NCBI GenBank assembly: GCA_013054445.1
Contig: JAAMPI010000011.1
Coordinates: 37,078-101,077, forward strand
Length of the DNA: 64,000 nt
Direction of reading: 5' to 3'
From: Cudoniella acicularis
Taxonomy: Eukaryota > Ascomycota > Leotiomycetes > Helotiales > Helotiaceae
Each line of letters begins with the position of its first letter. Positions within the stretch are counted from its first letter, which is position 1. Shown in pieces: positions 33,428 to 43,847 of the stretch. The notes beneath the pieces are model-generated. The model searched no databases, had not been told where the DNA came from, and was given only the letters and a program-made list of their open reading frames with translations. Made by a program: the position numbers and the translations under genes.

Positions 33428-35686
33428 ATGGACAGCTCGACGATCAAGCTCGCCGAGCTGCTCCGGCACCCCGATGATCTGGATAAAATCCCCGCAATGA
33501 AACTCGAATACACACGCAAGAAAGCTGCGGTTGACTCGCAACTTCGGAACGGACTGAAGGAACAACTGGAGATTACCCAGTCTGGAATGAATGGAATTAC
33601 GGATGGCCAAAGGACGGTTCAGCTCATCAAGGAGGAAATGATGAAGATTGACAAGTTGTGCGCTGAGGCTCAAAATATGATTCGCGATTTCCCCAACATC
33701 AACCTGGTTTCGCAGACTCATAGAAATTTCAGTGCGGTCGAGACGATGCGGATGAATCTAGAAAGCTTCAATGACAGATTAGCCCGGGTTGAAGTTCTCC
33801 TGGCAGCAGACGATCGAGACGCAGAGAACATGCCCAATCTTCTGGCTATACATTACGAGTTGACACAACTACGCAATATTAGAGACGATGCGATGGAACA
33901 GATTTTAAGGGCCGACGATTCGAGTTTACAGAGCACTTTGGAAGACTATTTTGCAAAGCTTGATGAGACAGTAGATTGGTTCGACGAGCACATTGGGACA
34001 ATCGCTTTGAATCTGATTAACGTACTCATCAATGGAAATAATGGTTTGGTGGTTCGCCTGGCAGTAGTCATTGAAGCTGAGGAGAAGAGCGATAAAAGAG
34101 TGAAGGCATTGCAAGAAGCTTTGAAGGATCACAAGGAAATGGCTGCTAGATTTCAGAGCATAACGGATGGGGCGAAGAACGTCAGAGGTTACAAAGAGAA
34201 GTTCTTACAGGCAATACAGGTACACGCTGAAGAGCAAATTTTGGAGACCAAGCAAGCATTTTTAGAAGACCCTTCGAAGCTGGAGAAAAATCTGAAGTGG
34301 TTCTTCAATGATCTCAACGCTGTCAAGCAGGGCATGGTACCCCTTATGCCCAAAAAGTGGAGGATATTTCGAACTTATGGCAAAATATACCATAAGTTGA
34401 TGCATGACTTCCTTGTTGGCATGATTGACGACCCAGACACGAGCTCAGCGAACATGTTATCGATTCTCAATTGGCCTGAGAAGTACTATACAAAAATGGC
34501 AAAACTGGGATTCAAACAGGACGAGCTGAAGCCGCATGTTCTAGACGGGAGAGAGAGTGAATTGGTACGGGAGTTCCGGCAACTCATCATTCGTTATCTG
34601 GATCAATGGCTTGACCGAATTTTCAAGACCGAGCAGAAAGATTTTGCAGACAGGAATGTTGACGGCTCCAATCTGGATGCTGATGAGTATGGTTACTTCA
34701 GAACGAAGAACCTAGTTGACATGTGGCGTATGCTAAGGGAGCAAATCGATGCTGCTGGGAACTCGCAGAGAATGGACGTGGCAGAAGGGGTAGTTGACGC
34801 CATGATACTCCGGCTAAAGAGCCGTCAGCAAGACTGGCAGAAGATGCTAGATGACGAGGCTGCCAGGTACTATGGCAATACTCCAGAACTCGAGGGCTTT
34901 CAAGCTCTGCAAGATTGGCTTGTCGCTACGGCCAACGACCAGATCGCTTGTATCGACGACAATGAGGAAGAAGGTCGGTTTGCCTACCTCACCAGCTTTC
35001 GTCAGAAGTTCGAGCCTCTGGTGTCAAATACATACCTCGAACGAGCTGATGACGAGATGGCCACGCTTCGTGATGGCTATGTCGATCTCAGTACTCATTG
35101 CATCACTAAATTCGCCCAGCTTATCTTCGCTGTGGATTTCCGGACTGTTATGCCTGACTTCTTCACACCCAGGTGGTATTCTGCAACTGCTATGAAGCAA
35201 ATGGTCGTCACATTCGAGGAATATGTTGGCGACTACAAAAATGTTTTGCATCATTCCTTACTCGACATCTTTATCGAGGAACTGGCTGATGAGCTTTTAA
35301 TCCGCTATCTATCAAGTGTCAAGAACAAAGGTGCCAAATTCAAACGACAAGATCCATTCAAAGACAAACTGTTCAACGATGTTTCCACGGCTTTCGAATT
35401 TTTCAACAACAACAGTTACCTCAGTCCAGACGTAGGAGATACCATCAAGCAGAAGTGGAGAGTTACGGAGCCATTTCTACAGCTTCTCGAGGTCGACAAG
35501 CCGGACGTACCAGAGGTTTTTGCAGCGTTTAAGATGGATTACTGGGATCTGCAGTTGAGTTGGGTGGAAGCTGTATTAAGAGCGAGAGATGACTTCGACC
35601 GAAGTATGCTGAATGCGGTCAAGGCCAGAGCAGCACAGATTGATGTTGTGAGAGGGCATGAGACGATTATGAGCAAGGTTAAATAA
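33428..35686 (+). CDS. SEC6: Exocyst complex subunit Sec6
   Basis: 752 residues in a single uninterrupted exon, the normal length for fungal Sec6. The N-terminal 150 residues are rich in charged heptads (predicted coiled coil). The remainder is the helical-bundle Sec6 domain, with recognisable stretches such as LEKNLKWFFNDLNAVKQGM, MPKKWRIFRTYGKIYHKLM and a C-terminal region around FFNNNSYLSPDVGD. Sec6 is a core subunit of the octameric exocyst that tethers secretory vesicles at growing tips and septa; in yeast it also contacts SNARE proteins. The ATG at 33428 is the first in frame and gives the conserved MDSSTIKLAELLRHPDDLDK start. The 3' end converges on xanthine dehydrogenase, with repeat copy B in between. 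Confidence 0.95.
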   Translation: MDSSTIKLAELLRHPDDLDKIPAMKLEYTRKKAAVDSQLRNGLKEQLEITQSGMNGITDGQRTVQLIKEEMMKIDKLCAEAQNMIRDFPNINLVSQTHRNFSAVETMRMNLESFNDRLARVEVLLAADDRDAENMPNLLAIHYELTQLRNIRDDAMEQILRADDSSLQSTLEDYFAKLDETVDWFDEHIGTIALNLINVLINGNNGLVVRLAVVIEAEEKSDKRVKALQEALKDHKEMAARFQSITDGAKNVRGYKEKFLQAIQVHAEEQILETKQAFLEDPSKLEKNLKWFFNDLNAVKQGMVPLMPKKWRIFRTYGKIYHKLMHDFLVGMIDDPDTSSANMLSILNWPEKYYTKMAKLGFKQDELKPHVLDGRESELVREFRQLIIRYLDQWLDRIFKTEQKDFADRNVDGSNLDADEYGYFRTKNLVDMWRMLREQIDAAGNSQRMDVAEGVVDAMILRLKSRQQDWQKMLDDEAARYYGNTPELEGFQALQDWLVATANDQIACIDDNEEEGRFAYLTSFRQKFEPLVSNTYLERADDEMATLRDGYVDLSTHCITKFAQLIFAVDFRTVMPDFFTPRWYSATAMKQMVVTFEEYVGDYKNVLHHSLLDIFIEELADELLIRYLSSVKNKGAKFKRQDPFKDKLFNDVSTAFEFFNNNSYLSPDVGDTIKQKWRVTEPFLQLLEVDKPDVPEVFAAFKMDYWDLQLSWVEAVLRARDDFDRSMLNAVKARAAQIDVVRGHETIMSKVK

Positions 35687-35801
35687 GGGGATGGGTCTGG
35701 TCTTCAATTGGAAGCGCGGCGTTAAGGCATGGATTTTGGGTTAGAATTGAAATGTGGTGTGAATTGCATCATACTGTAATACAATGTTGAGAACCGTCAA
35801 T

Positions 35802-36180
35802 TTGGTCGGGGTTTTCTGAGTGCCGGTGTTATTGTTGTACGCTATAGTAGCTGCAAAAATAAATTGGCTTTTTAAAGTGGAAAGTAGTAATGCACGTCAA
35901 GGTTATCAAGGCAAAGATGCTTGGTCGGGTGCTTTCTAAGTGCTGGCAAGAGACCAAAGGGAAAATGGTTCATATATACTTACGGTAGAATAGCGACTCG
36001 GATGATAGTAGTCTGTCTACCTTTACCTCGACAGGTAAGGCGTAATCTTACTTTTTACCCAGCAAAGCTGCAAAACTGGAGAATTTTGCTACTATTGCAG
36101 ATTTCACGCCAATAATAGAATGCTCTAATCATTCTTCGTGGATTCTTCTGGTAATCAGGCTATCAGAAATACTCGACCAA
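35802..36180 (+). repeat. Small inverted-repeat element (MITE-like), copy B, with extra 5' terminus
   Basis: The core is 35921-36180 (260 bp). The left end reads TTGGTCGGGTGCTTTCTAAG, and the reverse complement of the right end (up to 36180) reads TTGGTCGAGTATTTCTGATA. A second left-end copy lies 119 bp further left (35802-35826, TTGGTCGGGGTTTTCTGAGT...). Internal blocks shared with the other copies are CTTACGGTAGAATAG, CCTTTACCTCGA, CAGCAAAGCTG and GATTCTTCTGG-ATCAGGC. The element sits between the convergent 3' ends of SEC6 and xanthine dehydrogenase. Confidence 0.65.
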
Positions 36181-36282
36181 GTAGACTCTTTATTTTAAAC
36201 TACTTTGGTTATCATTCCTCCCTACCATTCAGATAAACCCCAGCGGAGTAAGCTGTAAATATTTTAAAATCCAGCCCAGCTA

Positions 36283-39200
36283 TTAAATAGCAATGAAGAA
36301 ACTCTTCTCGCCCTCTAGCAGCTTAACGAACGATCTCTTCACGATAGGATCCACGCAAGAAGTTCGTATTCTCTCTGGAGTAGCAGGACTTTCCAGTCTC
36401 AGTAAACCATCATCTTTCGAATCCTTTCCAATCTCAGCTTGCACACCATATTGCTTCCTTGCAGCTTTCAAAGCATCCCGGATTGCAAAGAAGACAACAC
36501 TTCCCATGAACAATGGCGGTTCCCCGACACCTCTGCTTCGCTGAATTGTCTGCAGATTCTCCCATTGTACCCCCTTCAACATAGAGACGTTGAATTCCTG
36601 CGGGATATCCCGGAAACCTGGAATTTTGTATGCTCCTGGACCTCGAGTTGCTAATTGACCTTTCATTGGACCGCCACGGAACCACAGACTCTCCTCCATT
36701 GTGAATAGCCCCATACCCTGTACAAAAGCTCCCTCGATTTGTCCATAATCAATAGAAGGGTTGATCGAGCGTCCGATATCCATTTTGATATCGGCCCTCA
36801 AACAGGTCCAATCTCCAGTAAGCGTATCCACTTCGACTTCCGCACATGAGACTCCCTGCGTGAAATAAAAGAACATCTGACCGGTATTGGGTCCCCATAC
36901 GTAACCAATATCTGGCGTCTTGTAAAACCCATTAGCTGACAAATTGACACGGTCAAAGTAAGCTGCACTCGCAAGCTTCTTCATCGAGGCATCCTTGCCA
37001 AGCTTCTCCCGATAAGGGGCTAGCCGTTCATTGATTTGAGCGCATGCGTTGAAAATCGCATATCCATTAAGATCGGAAGAAGCAGAGGCAGCTGTCGACG
37101 ATGTGTTTGCCACCGTGTTAGTAGCAGTCTCAGAGATATGAACATCAGATAGAGATACCCCAAGAGCCTCCGCTGCAATCATCGTCATCTTGGTGTGGAG
37201 ACCTTGACCCATCTCAGTACCACCGTGCGCGACTAAGACTGTGCCGTCATGATAGATATGAACAAGTGCCCCAGCTTGGTTGAGGAAGAGCGCCGTGAAT
37301 GATATACCAAACTTTGTGGGAACGATGGAGAGTCCTCGCTTCTTCCATTTGTGCGAGGCGTTGAATTTCGTGACCGCCTCACGTCGTTCCTCGTAATTTG
37401 TTTCTTCCAGAACCTGTTTGTACATAATGGGCACGTGCCAATCCTTCAAGCTCTGGTTGAAATGTGTCTCCTCATTTGGTTTGTAGAAATTGATCTCCCG
37501 CAACCTCTCGACCGGAATATCGAGTCTGTCGGCAATTTCTTCCATATATGACTCAGAGATAAATATTCCTTGAGGTCCGCCAAATCCACGGAAGGCTGTA
37601 TTCGACATTGTGTTTGTTTTGCAGAGGCGGCCACGAACGTGTACATTTGGAATGTAATAGCAACCATCGATATGGGAAAGTGCTCGGTCGCAAACAGCAC
37701 CACTTAGATCTTGTGACCATCCTGCATTGCAAAAGACATCCGCATCAAGTACTTGGATTTTCCCATCCTTGTTCACGCCAACTTTCCAGTGTGCAAGGAA
37801 AGGGTGTCTTTGACCAGAGGTCATCATGTCTTCGTCCCTATTCAACATACATCGAACAGGACGACCAGTCTTTTTCGCAGCCAAAGCTACAATGCCAGTC
37901 AACTGGATTGATCTCGTCTCCTTACCACCAAATCCACCTCCGAGCCGCTTGACCCTTGAAACGACTTTGTTGGCTGCAACATCACAGACTTGCGCAACAT
38001 AGGTTTGACTTGAGAACTGTTAGTAAAGTTTACAGTTTGCATCAAGACACTTACGTTTCGGTAGGATTTTGAGTGCTAGCAAATATTTCCATCTCGCCAT
38101 CTTCCGGTTTTGGTATTGCTACGCAAGCCTGGGTTTCCAAATAGAAGTGCTCTTGTCCACCCATTCTAGTAACACCTGTGAAGACATGGTCCGCATCTTT
38201 GAAGGCTCCTTCCGCATCCCCTCTTTTGATATATCGAAAGTGCTCGAAAAAGCTCTCCTTTTCGATAGCTTCCTCCATACTAAAGATTGTTGGCAATTCT
38301 TCATAGTCGACTTTCACAACTCTAGCCCCGGCCGTTGCATGTATGGCACTATCAGCCAGGATAATGCCTATGGGTTGCCCAGTCGTGAAAACTTCATCAA
38401 CAGCAAAGAAAACCTCATCGCACACTGGAGCTCCCCATTTGTTTGCCTCTGGTGATGGCATGTCGGTGTGATCGATATATCGAACAACTCCAGGCAACTC
38501 CATGGCTGGTGAATAGTCAACTGAGGTGATTTTTGCGTGTGCTTTGCTTGAAAGTACCAAACAACCGTATAATTCATTTTTCTGGACCGGGATATCGTCT
38601 GTATATTGAGCTTCACCGCATGTCTGCTTCAACGCCGCAACATGGGGGTTGGCCTTCCCCAGTATATTTTGCTGGTAGGCGATTGTAGAGTCTTTGTCCT
38701 CCTTACCATGTGAGATCATTCTTTCAATCTCCTCTATGACTTCGTTATCGACATCGGCTTCTTTAACCTCAAGCTTCGAGAGGACCTCGTGGTAGAAACG
38801 GTAAAAGAATCCGAGGGCTAGCGACTTTCTATACGTAGCCATGCCACCAGGCACGCCAAATCTGAGATCAAAATCTTGTTCCAGAGCATTCATTACCCCT
38901 TCAAGAATAGACGGGTCCGTGAATTTTTTGCCGACAAGGTATGCTCCAGCTGTCTTTGCTGCGATCGTGGTGGGTGCCATTCCGCCATAGACCAGATTAG
39001 CGCTTTCAACTACATTGGAACTATTCAAAGAAACACGGATTGCGGCGTTGACTATTGCAATATCGTCGTCTTTCCGCTTCGATTGCTTGTAAGCCTGGAA
39101 GAATTCTCCCTTTTCGCTAGTTACTGGAATTCGAATACTGGCAATGATGCCGTCCGGTGGTAGAGCAGTCATTCGATAGCCCTTGAAGAATTGTGACATC

Positions 39201-40450
39201 GGAATCTCAACCACCTTATCGAGTGATTTAGCAATCAAGACGGCATTTGAAGCAACGAATACAGGGTTCAGATCGGATATGGGAGATGCGGTTGCTAGAT
39301 TTCCTGCAGGTGTGCCAACATTCCTGATTTGACGGCCTGCAAAGTACTTGAGCTGCTTGTGAATCGCAGCAAAGACTTGGCCTTTAATAGGTCCGTAGTA
39401 CTCAATTGCCTGCAGCGCGATAGACTCCAAATCGGTCAGAGTGACGTTCCCACCAATCTCTACGTGATCATCCTTAAAGGAAAATTGGCGCAATTCTGGG
39501 ATATCGCCAACAAAAACCGATACCGTGTATTGCATAGCCTTAAATTTGATCTCGATTTGAGTTTCGGTACTTCCGCCGATGATCTTTGCGGATGGATAAA
39601 CACTTTTAATTTCCAGTAGTTGCTGTAACGTGACCGGTCGATACCATTTCTTTCTTTTATTTCCAAGAGCTAGAGGTTTGAACTCATGCTTCGTTAACGA
39701 AGGGGGAAATATGAGTTCAGTATCTGGATTGTATTCGATAAACCCAGGTGGAGTGAATCTTTTGATGGGTTCATCATCTCCAGAACCATTGTCTTTGCAG
39801 CAACCCCCGGACTTCCCACCTTCATTCTCCATACAACAGCCATCGCCGCCATTGGCTTTGGCTTTACTGCAAGACCTCTCAACGCTGAAAGTCTGCGCAG
39901 CGTCGAGTATTGGACGATAGCCTGTACATCTGCACAGGTTCCCATCAAAAGCCTCTTCTACATCATGCTCGGACGGACTTGAATCATTCCTGAGCAAAGC
40001 ATAGAGGCTCATCACTATGCCAGGAGTGCAGAAACCACACTGGCTACCATTGCCTTTCGAAATTCGCTCTTGGGTTGGATGTGGCCTCTTGACATTGCCA
40101 ATCCCCTCGATTGTAATGACATGTTTTCCATCGACACTAACGAGGGGTGCCAGGCATGCGTTCACGCTCGCGTGATAAATCTTTTTGGTCGTCGGATTGT
40201 ATTGAGATACGACAACAGTGCAAGCTCCGCATCCACCCTCCGCACATCCAAGCTTTGTTCCTGTCAAACCTATGCCGCGAAGATATTCGAGAAGGGTAAT
40301 TTCCGGGTCGATACTATCGAGGGTCACCCGTGTGCCATTGAGGTAAAAGCGGAGGGTGTCATCGTAAGTGGTGGTGACGGAGGAGAGTGAGTGCGTAGTA
40401 GAATTCGGGACTGCTGGCTCCGGTTCGGGAGATACAGCAATAGGAGCCAT
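36283..40450 (-). CDS. Xanthine dehydrogenase (purine hydroxylase I)
   Basis: 1,373 residues from exons 40450-38055 and 38008-36283 (46-nt intron, phase 2). It oxidises hypoxanthine and xanthine to urate in purine catabolism (the role of hxA in Aspergillus). It has a plant-type 2Fe-2S domain with Cys69, Cys74 and Cys77 (GCAEGGCGAC), then a second 2Fe-2S domain with Cys138/141 and Cys173/175 (CGFC, CRC). A Cys/Gly-rich linker follows near 200-225, then the FAD domain (GGSTETQIEIKFK, GGNVTL) and the molybdopterin domains (GGFGGKE, RGFGGPQG, EMGQGLHTK, and GVGEPPLF with the catalytic Glu). All cofactor motifs are present, so it looks functional. The start at 40450 (MAPIAVSPEP) is preferred to an ATG 17 codons upstream because the extension is not family-like, but either is possible. 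It is cytosolic in relatives; induction by purines is expected but not visible. Confidence 0.95.
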
Positions 40451-40884
40451 GATGGAAGGAGTGATGCTATGCCGTGATGGGAACAGAATTTCAACCCACA
40501 ATATGATAATGAGGGTTAGCGACAGTTGAATGCGTCAACCACTTGTTCTGTTGTTCAACTGCCCACCTTTCCGTGTCTGGCGTATTGAAATAGAACTTGA
40601 GAAAAAAAAGAGTAAAGGAACGGGAGATAGAGATTGAAGTCTCTTTTTTCTAGAGGCACAAGATCAACATCGCAGCCGGCCGCGCCTTATCTCACCAAAG
40701 ACGGCTTCAAATGGAGCTCCCCGAAAGGCGGTATCCTGCCAATTAATGGATGGATAACAAGACGCTAGTGGCGGGGTAATGGCTCAGAGGCTTCAAAAAG
40801 AACTAGAGACAGTTTGGCATATCTGAGATGCTATGATGCGGTGAGAAGCAAGAGGAGAAGCAATCATGGAAGAAAACACCATGA
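40451..40884. promoter_or_regulatory. Divergent promoter between xanthine dehydrogenase and CENP-Q
   Basis: A 434-bp region between start codons read away from each other. It contains a GAGAAAAAAAAGAG-like purine run near 40590-40630 and a GATAAC/GATAAGG-type GATA sequence pair on the two strands (40686-40760). Such sites could bind nitrogen regulators of the AreA type for the purine gene. This is a reading of short motifs only. Confidence 0.3.
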
Positions 40885-43310
40885 ATGGCCTACGTATGTG
40901 ATTCGGAGCTTTGCTCAACTCTTCAGGTACCCTTTTCGGCCATTCCCGAAGGTCACGTGGTACCCGAGTACCTCCCACACAGCACGTGTTTCGTCGCGTT
41001 CAAATCTCGAAGTCGCGACCTCCAACAGCAGGCGCGACTCGGGTCCTTGCCAACCTCTAAAATCAACAAGAGCTTTCGAAAATGGCAAGAACGCGCCTTC
41101 CTTTTTAAGCAAATTTCTAACATATTCCAGGCTTCAGAACCCGATGGACAGAAGAGAAAGAGATCTCGACCTTCAGAATGGTGGGCAGCTACAGCCAGTT
41201 CTTCATCAGCAGTCCAGCAAGACGACCCTCCCGCTCTGTCCAAAAAAACACCGCGAAACAGAACGAATGAATCGAATTATCCCCCAGACCCGTCCTTGAA
41301 CACTCAGCCTGAAGCCCAGCCAGGTGTATTGAGGAGGAAGATTTCGAGACCTTCAGACTGGTGGGCTGCGAGTCCTTCGACCCCGCTACAGCAGAACGAA
41401 GCCTCGGTGAAGAAAGACGGGCGAGGTTCAAAAACCGGTCTTCCAAGAAATGTTAATGCGCCATTGACTGAGAATCCCAGAAAGTCAAATTCCAAATTAG
41501 CTGTGAAAAACGACGGCATTGGGGAGACCAAGCTTTTGAGAAGGGCGAGGAAGCCGACGACGAGAACAGTGGTTGATGACTCGGAGATACGAATCTCGGG
41601 TGCAGAAGCAATTCGCATAGGACACGAGACTCATGATCGACGTTCAAAAGACCTAATATCGAAGAAAAAGAGAGTGCCAAGTAGCCATACAGCACAACCA
41701 ACTAGGAGTGATAGTACTATGCCCAAGCGACGCGGCCGGTCTTCCTTGCCGCATATTCAAAAGCAAGCTGCCACTCAAGTGCCATCACAACGAGAAAATC
41801 AATCAAAGCGCGGCCGTCCTCCCAATTCAAAAATAGAACCACAATCTACCACGAACGGCACCAATGGCAAAACCAAGCAGAATGAGGAGTTGGCTGAAGA
41901 TGAGCCTAGTCGATCATTTGAACCGCCAACATTAGATGACGCCAGGAAGAGATCTAGGAAATCTAAAGACAATGGGGAGATTGCCAAAAATGCCACCTCA
42001 GCAGAGCAAGAGGTGAAAGACAAAAGACGCAAGCTTCGATCGGAACCTGAATCGGAGCTGCCAGCTTTAGAGCTCACTTTGCCCAAACATCAACTCTGTC
42101 GGAACCGCACCCGGAATTCGGACGAACTCATTGTTGAGACAGCTTCTTCAGCTTTTGCGAGAACCCGTAGGACAAGCAACCGTGTGAAACCTACAGTCGA
42201 TGAGCGTGTGGAGAGAGCAGAGAAAACTGCAAATTTTAAGACCACGGGTGGTTCTTCTAAGGCGGTTGTACGCACTTCAAGTAAAAAGGCCTCTGCCCCG
42301 GATAATATATCAGTGCCCGATACTGAGTCTTCCGCGCGGAAACGTAAAGCAACAAAAAGTGAGTTAAAAAAAAAGTAATCGCGTCGCGCTTTAGCAAGTT
42401 GCTAATGATCCCAGAAACGAAGGAAGATTTACGTGACTCGAAACGTCGACGGGTCAGCGAAATAGCCATAGAAGGTGACATTGAAGAGTTGACCGATGGA
42501 GATATCCCTCTGTATCAGCATTTAGCTGCAGTAACTCGCAAGGTGCCGCGCCATATCATCGAGGAGAGATGGGGGTCTCTATCCCAGAACTGCGTTGGAC
42601 ACATTGAGCGAGTCTTGGTTGATGTGCAAAGACCGGTGGTAATCCATTTCAGAGATGAAAATAAGAGAATCCAAGCAAGCGCAGCTTTGCAAATGGTATC
42701 TCGTAGGCTTCTCAGCAAGATCTCGAAGGGACTTCCGTTTCCACCGGGCACCACTCGGCAACAAGAGGATGATTTCGATTTTGAGAAGATCACTGATCGT
42801 AGGCTGGGCCTTGAGGCTCAACTTACTGCTGCTGCCGACTCGAATAAACTTTTGGTCAACAGCTTAAGCCAAGAGATGGCATGGCTCGAGTCAGAAAAGG
42901 CTGTGCTGGCCGAGCTGGAGGCCAATGCGAAATCAGAAGCTTCGTTGAGGAAGCAAGTCGGGAGAAAATTGCACCCATTCCTTCAGCCAGAGAGTCCCAC
43001 GAGCGAAGATGGTATGGATGACCTTAGTGAACTGGGCTTTCATCCGATTTTTGTGTCACCACAATTGGGCGTAAGTCTCCTTACAATGTCCGGTCTTCAG
43101 GAGCTTACTCTTTTGCAGGTCTCCGAGGACGAGGATTTAAATACCGTTGCCCAAGATCTTGATGGTCACATGGACAGCCTTCACGGGAATGTTCATCAAG
43201 TTCGCGGATTAATCGACTCAATAGCCAAAGCCAAAGCAGCTGTACAAACAACCCTGTTTGTTCACCTTGACGATGGCCAGTACGAAGATGTCATACTGGG
43301 ATCGGATTGA
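40885..43310 (+). CDS. CENP-Q inner kinetochore protein (Okp1/Fta7 type)
   Basis: About 694 residues in the preferred model: exons 40885-40893, 41131-42358, 42415-43070, 43119-43310. The first exon (MAY, donor GTATGT) and its 237-nt intron are uncertain. Coding is firm from 41131, where a strong acceptor follows TTCTAACATATTCCAG. The N-terminal 450 residues are basic and probably disordered. They hold two RPS(E/D)WWAA repeats (about residues 14 and 75) and AT-hook-like KRRGRSS and KRGRPPN. The C-terminal part is the CENP-Q domain: PRHIIEERWGSL, RRLLSKISKGLPFPPG and a long coiled coil with LEANAKSEASLR. CENP-Q pairs with CENP-U in the COMA/CCAN complex at centromeres. Intron 42359-42414 ends in GCTAATGATCCCAG. 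Intron 43071-43118 is exactly 48 nt and in frame, so retention adds 16 residues. Confidence 0.8.
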
Positions 43311-43847
43311 ACGCTGAAATTTGGGCTGCTTTCTAAATTTTGGGAGAAGGAGGACCCGGACTGGCGTAAGGGATGGGAAATGATACCCTAATCTGATCTT
43401 CAAATCTTGGAAGATAGGGATGGGAATATTGTACCGGTGTTTAGGCTTCGCAGTTCAAGTAGAGATACCCAATTTAAGGATTGTCACATGATTGTGTCCC
43501 TTTTCAGACCGCTGCATGCCCAGGTGTACCTTGGGCTACTAGGAGACCGTTGAGCTCTAAATAATTTTCGGCTTGTGAAGCTAGTTTCATCGCCCCGCAA
43601 TCTTTCGACGCCCTCATCCCAATACATCGCAATCTATGTTGACCACGTCCTGGGATCCCACGAGCTGGCGGAAAAACGGTACGCGAAAGAATTCTCCATT
43701 TCAGGTTCCACGTCAACGCTTTGCTGACGAGGCTGGGCAGGCGCAAAGAGCTGAGGGATAACGGCACGAGATCAGTTCCTGGCCCGAGGAGTCGACAACA
43801 CGACGTCGCAACCCGATGGAATCTCTTGGAGCATAGCATCCGATGCC
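43311..43847. other. Intergenic, 5' flank of the acuK-type gene
   Basis: 537 bp between the CENP-Q stop and the next start. No gene is supported, although a minus-strand frame of 198 codons (44100-43504) overlaps the start of the regulator gene; it shows no family motif. The right half is GC-richer and likely holds the promoter and leader. Confidence 0.45.
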
